Shown in pieces: positions 7,035 to 8,616 of a stretch of DNA of 8,616 nt. Both the position numbers and the translations under genes were made by a program. How positions within the stretch are numbered: the first letter of the stretch is position 1; the number at the start of each line of letters is the position of its first letter. Source of the stretch: Clostridiales bacterium (GTDB lineage: Bacteria > Bacillota > Clostridia > Lachnospirales > Lachnospiraceae); assembly GCA_021203115.1 (NCBI GenBank), contig JAJQBV010000223.1:1-8616 (forward strand), read 5' to 3'. The notes below the pieces were generated by a model. That model was given only the letters and a program-made list of their open reading frames with translations. It did not search any database and was not told the DNA's origin.

Positions 7035-7063
7035 AGTATATCTTAGTGATTTTTGACTGTACA
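7035..7063 (-). promoter_or_regulatory. Promoter for the SnoaL-UGSC operon
   Basis: On the minus strand a weak TGTACA -35 (7063-7058) and a good TATACT -10 (7040-7035) are 17 bases apart. The poor -35 suits an activated promoter, as expected for LysR-type control. Just upstream, CTATC or GCTAT recurs at 7064-7068, 7082-7087 and 7089-7093 (plus-strand reading), a possible activator site. No clear T-N11-A palindrome was assigned. Confidence 0.45.
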
Positions 7064-7100
7064 CTATCGGTTAATTATGGTGCTATCAGCTATTTTGAAC

Positions 7101-7142
7101 AAAAAAATGGCCTGGGCAGAGCTATACACTCCGTACAGGTCA
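7101..7142 (-). terminator. Rho-independent terminator of the lysR gene
   Basis: Read on the minus strand, TGACCTG (7142-7136) pairs with CAGGCCA (7114-7108) with one mismatch, with a further GAG/CTC pairing inside, and TTTTTTT (7107-7101) follows. It lies about 30 bases after the lysR stop and just before the SnoaL promoter, so lysR and the SnoaL operon are separate transcripts. Confidence 0.6.
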
Positions 7143-7172
7143 TTCCCGTATCGGAAACAAACGCGATTATTA

Positions 7173-8081
7173 TCATAACAATTTAGATGCCATCGCATTC
7201 GACAGATAATTCAGAAACTTCTGTATCATCTTGTCGTCCGGACGCTCCCTCCACACCGCACAGACATAATTGACAAAATCCTCATTGTCCAGGCTGACAA
7301 AAGTGACATACTGGCTGTGAAACCAACTTTTGACATTGTCCAGCAGAATTCCGATGCCCATTCCGTTTTCCACTGCGAGAAATACATCCTCTATGTTCTC
7401 CTTAAGAGTAATATGTTGTGGATTAAAATTTGCCTGTCGAAACATTTTCAGCGTATTGGCAAGACTACTGGTGGAGGAAAAAGTGATCAGTATCTCCTCA
7501 TGCAGCTCTTCCAGAGTGAGCGAATCTCTGGTCCTCAGAGGATGGCCTTTCGGCAATACCACACAGAACCTTGCCCTGAACAGCATACGATTACTGAAGC
7601 CAGTCAGACGCTCCGCGTCAAAGTCCAGCAGAAAGCCCACGTCAATCTCTCCGGTACTTAACGCCTCCTTAATTTTAACCGCATTCCCATACTGAACATC
7701 GTAGTCAATCTCCGGATAGGCCAGATGAAACTCCCGGATATACGGAGGCAGAAAGGCCCGCTCTATTCCGGACATGCCCACACGGATCACAGACATATTG
7801 TCGTGCCCCATCTTCCGCATTTCAAAGGCCAGCTGTTCCGTGTTCCGGATAATTTCCTGACTCCGCTTATAAAAAAACTCACCTGCCGCGGTCAGTGAGG
7901 CCGAGCGGTTATCGCGCACCAGCAGCGCGACCCCCAGTTCCTTTTCCAGATCCGACATTTTTTTGGACAACGCCGGCTGGCTGATAAACAGTTCCTTCGA
8001 CGCCTTGCTGATGTTCCTGCACTCTGCCACCATCGCAAACGCCTTCATCGTTGAAAATTCCGTATGCCTCACCCCTTTCAC
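7173..8081 (-). CDS. LysR-family transcriptional regulator
   Basis: A 302-residue protein, the usual LysR length. The winged helix-turn-helix lies at about residues 10-70: FSTMKAFAMVAECRNISKAS, KELFISQPALSKKMSDLEKE, LGVALLVRDNRSASLTAAGE. A linker helix follows. The effector domain (about 95-300) shows IRVGMSG, EIDVGFLLDFDAERL, RARFCVVLPKGHPL and the late VENGMGIGILLD, where a small carboxylate or aromatic effector usually binds. The start is uncertain: GTG 8081 gives the longest likely protein, GTG 8072 also fits the family's usual N-terminus, and neither has a well-placed ribosome binding site (AAAGGGG sits between them). It has its own promoter and terminator and lies between the TRAP transporter and the SnoaL operon, all on the minus strand. 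It is a fair candidate to control the SnoaL operon, the transporter or both. Confidence 0.92.
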   Translation of the reverse strand: MKGVRHTEFSTMKAFAMVAECRNISKASKELFISQPALSKKMSDLEKELGVALLVRDNRSASLTAAGEFFYKRSQEIIRNTEQLAFEMRKMGHDNMSVIRVGMSGIERAFLPPYIREFHLAYPEIDYDVQYGNAVKIKEALSTGEIDVGFLLDFDAERLTGFSNRMLFRARFCVVLPKGHPLRTRDSLTLEELHEEILITFSSTSSLANTLKMFRQANFNPQHITLKENIEDVFLAVENGMGIGILLDNVKSWFHSQYVTFVSLDNEDFVNYVCAVWRERPDDKMIQKFLNYLSNAMASKLL

Positions 8082-8140
8082 AGCTGTTGACGGACATTCC
8101 GGCAGCTGCTGTATCTGCGCTTCTCCTGATTCATTTTTCC

Positions 8141-8150
8141 GAACGTGTTC
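8141..8150. promoter_or_regulatory. GAAC-NN-GTTC operator at the lysR promoter
   Basis: GAACGTGTTC directly follows the -10 box of lysR (minus-strand reading), over the expected transcription start. Including its flank it matches the divergent-region site at 12 of 13 positions (GAACRTGTTCATT, plus-strand reading). Confidence 0.45.
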
Positions 8151-8179
8151 ATTATAACACCAAATCCGGAAAAATGCAA
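8151..8179 (-). promoter_or_regulatory. Promoter for lysR
   Basis: On the minus strand TTGCAT (8179-8174) and a perfect TATAAT (8156-8151) are 17 bases apart. The -35 box is embedded in the T-tract of the upstream TRAP terminator. The leader to the GTG start is about 60 bases. Confidence 0.6.
8162..8175. repeat. 14-bp repeat AAATCCGGAAAAAT, copy 2
   Basis: Identical to 1050-1063, here inside the lysR promoter. CGGAAAAATG (8167-8176) also forms a 10-base inverted repeat with CATTTTTCCG at 8132-8141, with 25 bases between, which encloses the -10 box and part of the operator. Confidence 0.4.
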
Positions 8180-8216
8180 AAGAGAGAACAATCTCCGTGG
8201 AAATTGTTCTCTCTCT
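8171..8216 (-). terminator. Rho-independent terminator of the TRAP transporter operon
   Basis: AGAGAGAACAAT (8181-8192) and ATTGTTCTCTCT (8203-8214) are perfect 12-base arms, with an inner TCC/GGA pairing in the loop. On the minus strand TTTTGCATTTTT follows. It lies about 45 bases after the permease stop. Confidence 0.8.
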
Positions 8217-8258
8217 GTGAGAATAGGAATTTGCTGCAAAATTATTAGTCCTGTAATA

Positions 8259-8616
8259 TCACATCATAATCGGCAGGAACAGTGAAATCTGCGGCACATA
8301 CATGATAAGTACCAGCACTGCAAAGATTACGCAGATGTACGGGATCACACCCTTGATAATCTCATTGATCGATACATCCGGTATAGTATTTCGGATGACG
8401 AACAGGTTGATTCCGACCGGAGGCGTCAATGCGCCGATAGCACTGGTAAATGTCACCACGATACCGAACCAGACCAGACTGAAACCAAGGGATGTTACTA
8501 CTTCAGCAAGAATCGCAGTTGTCAGCAATATAACCGGCGGAGAATCCAGGAAGCACCCAAGGAAAAGGTACAGCAGGACGATACACCAGATGATCACATA
8601 GGGACCGACATCCAGG
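8259..8616 (-). CDS. TRAP transporter large permease subunit (DctM family), C-terminal part
   Basis: The last 118 codons of a gene that begins beyond the right edge; TGA at 8259-8261. The sequence is strongly hydrophobic with about three membrane segments: VIIWCIVLLYLFLGCFLDSP, then VVTSLGFSLVWFGIVVTFTS, and a last segment around YICVIFAVLVLIMYVP. The family mark IGALTPPVGINLFVIRN is clear, followed by the amphipathic NEIIKGVIPY. DctM forms the transport channel of a tripartite ATP-independent periplasmic transporter that imports carboxylic acids, driven by a sodium or proton gradient, with a small permease (DctQ) and an extracytoplasmic binding protein (DctP), presumably upstream outside the window. 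As last gene it is followed by a strong terminator. The substrate is unknown; the neighbourhood suggests the organic acid handled by the CoA-transferase and SnoaL genes. Confidence 0.92.
   Translation of the reverse strand, partial: LDVGPYVIIWCIVLLYLFLGCFLDSPPVILLTTAILAEVVTSLGFSLVWFGIVVTFTSAIGALTPPVGINLFVIRNTIPDVSINEIIKGVIPYICVIFAVLVLIMYVPQISLFLPIMM

Noticed and set aside
1..8616. CRISPR array, insertion sequence, tRNA or rRNA genes
   Set aside because: No regularly spaced repeats, transposase-like frames, terminal inverted repeats or structural RNA signatures were found.

Overview
The window looks like a chromosomal stretch from an anaerobic, Clostridia-type Firmicute, possibly a gut bacterium. 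Evidence for this: strong AAAGGAG/GGAGGAG ribosome binding sites, consensus sigma-70-type promoters, compact operons, and a CoA-transferase / acyl-CoA dehydrogenase / EtfBA set typical of fermenters that reduce enoyl-CoA compounds. The genus cannot be named from this sequence, and GC content was not computed.

Layout. (1) At 1-986 (minus) is the N-terminal two thirds of a fused alpha/beta CoA-transferase, cut by the window edge. (2) At 987-1236 is a divergent control region with two facing promoters and a tandem GAAC-NN-GTTC operator lying over both predicted transcription starts. (3) At 1237-4309 (plus) is an operon of acyl-CoA dehydrogenase, EtfB and EtfA; etfA is broken by a frameshift near 3573-3580. 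(4) At 4310-4458 two hairpins separate convergent operons. (5) At 6989-4459 (minus) is a two-gene operon: a SnoaL/NTF2-fold protein, then a large UGSC-family protein whose frame is interrupted once by an in-frame TAG at codon 302 (5239-5241). (6) At 7035-7142 are the terminator of the next gene and the promoter of the SnoaL operon. (7) At 8081-7173 (minus) is a LysR-type regulator with its own promoter. (8) From 8616 to 8259 (minus) is the C-terminal end of a TRAP transporter large permease subunit, closed by a strong terminator.

How the genes may work together (inference). A TRAP importer brings in a carboxylic acid, the CoA-transferase activates it, and the acyl-CoA dehydrogenase with its Etf partner reduces or oxidises the acyl-CoA. 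The SnoaL-fold protein and the UGSC-family protein would carry out a further step on the same or a related substrate. The substrate cannot be deduced. A shared operator-like motif (GAAC-NN-GTTC) and a 14-bp exact repeat occur both in the CoA-transferase/dehydrogenase control region and at the lysR promoter, which suggests that the two halves of the window belong to one regulon.

The most notable points are: the in-frame amber codon in the middle of an otherwise continuous protein (candidate pyrrolysine site, or recent nonsense mutation); the loss of the first redox residue of the UGSC motif in the same protein (AGSC); the etfA frameshift; and the shared operator motif.
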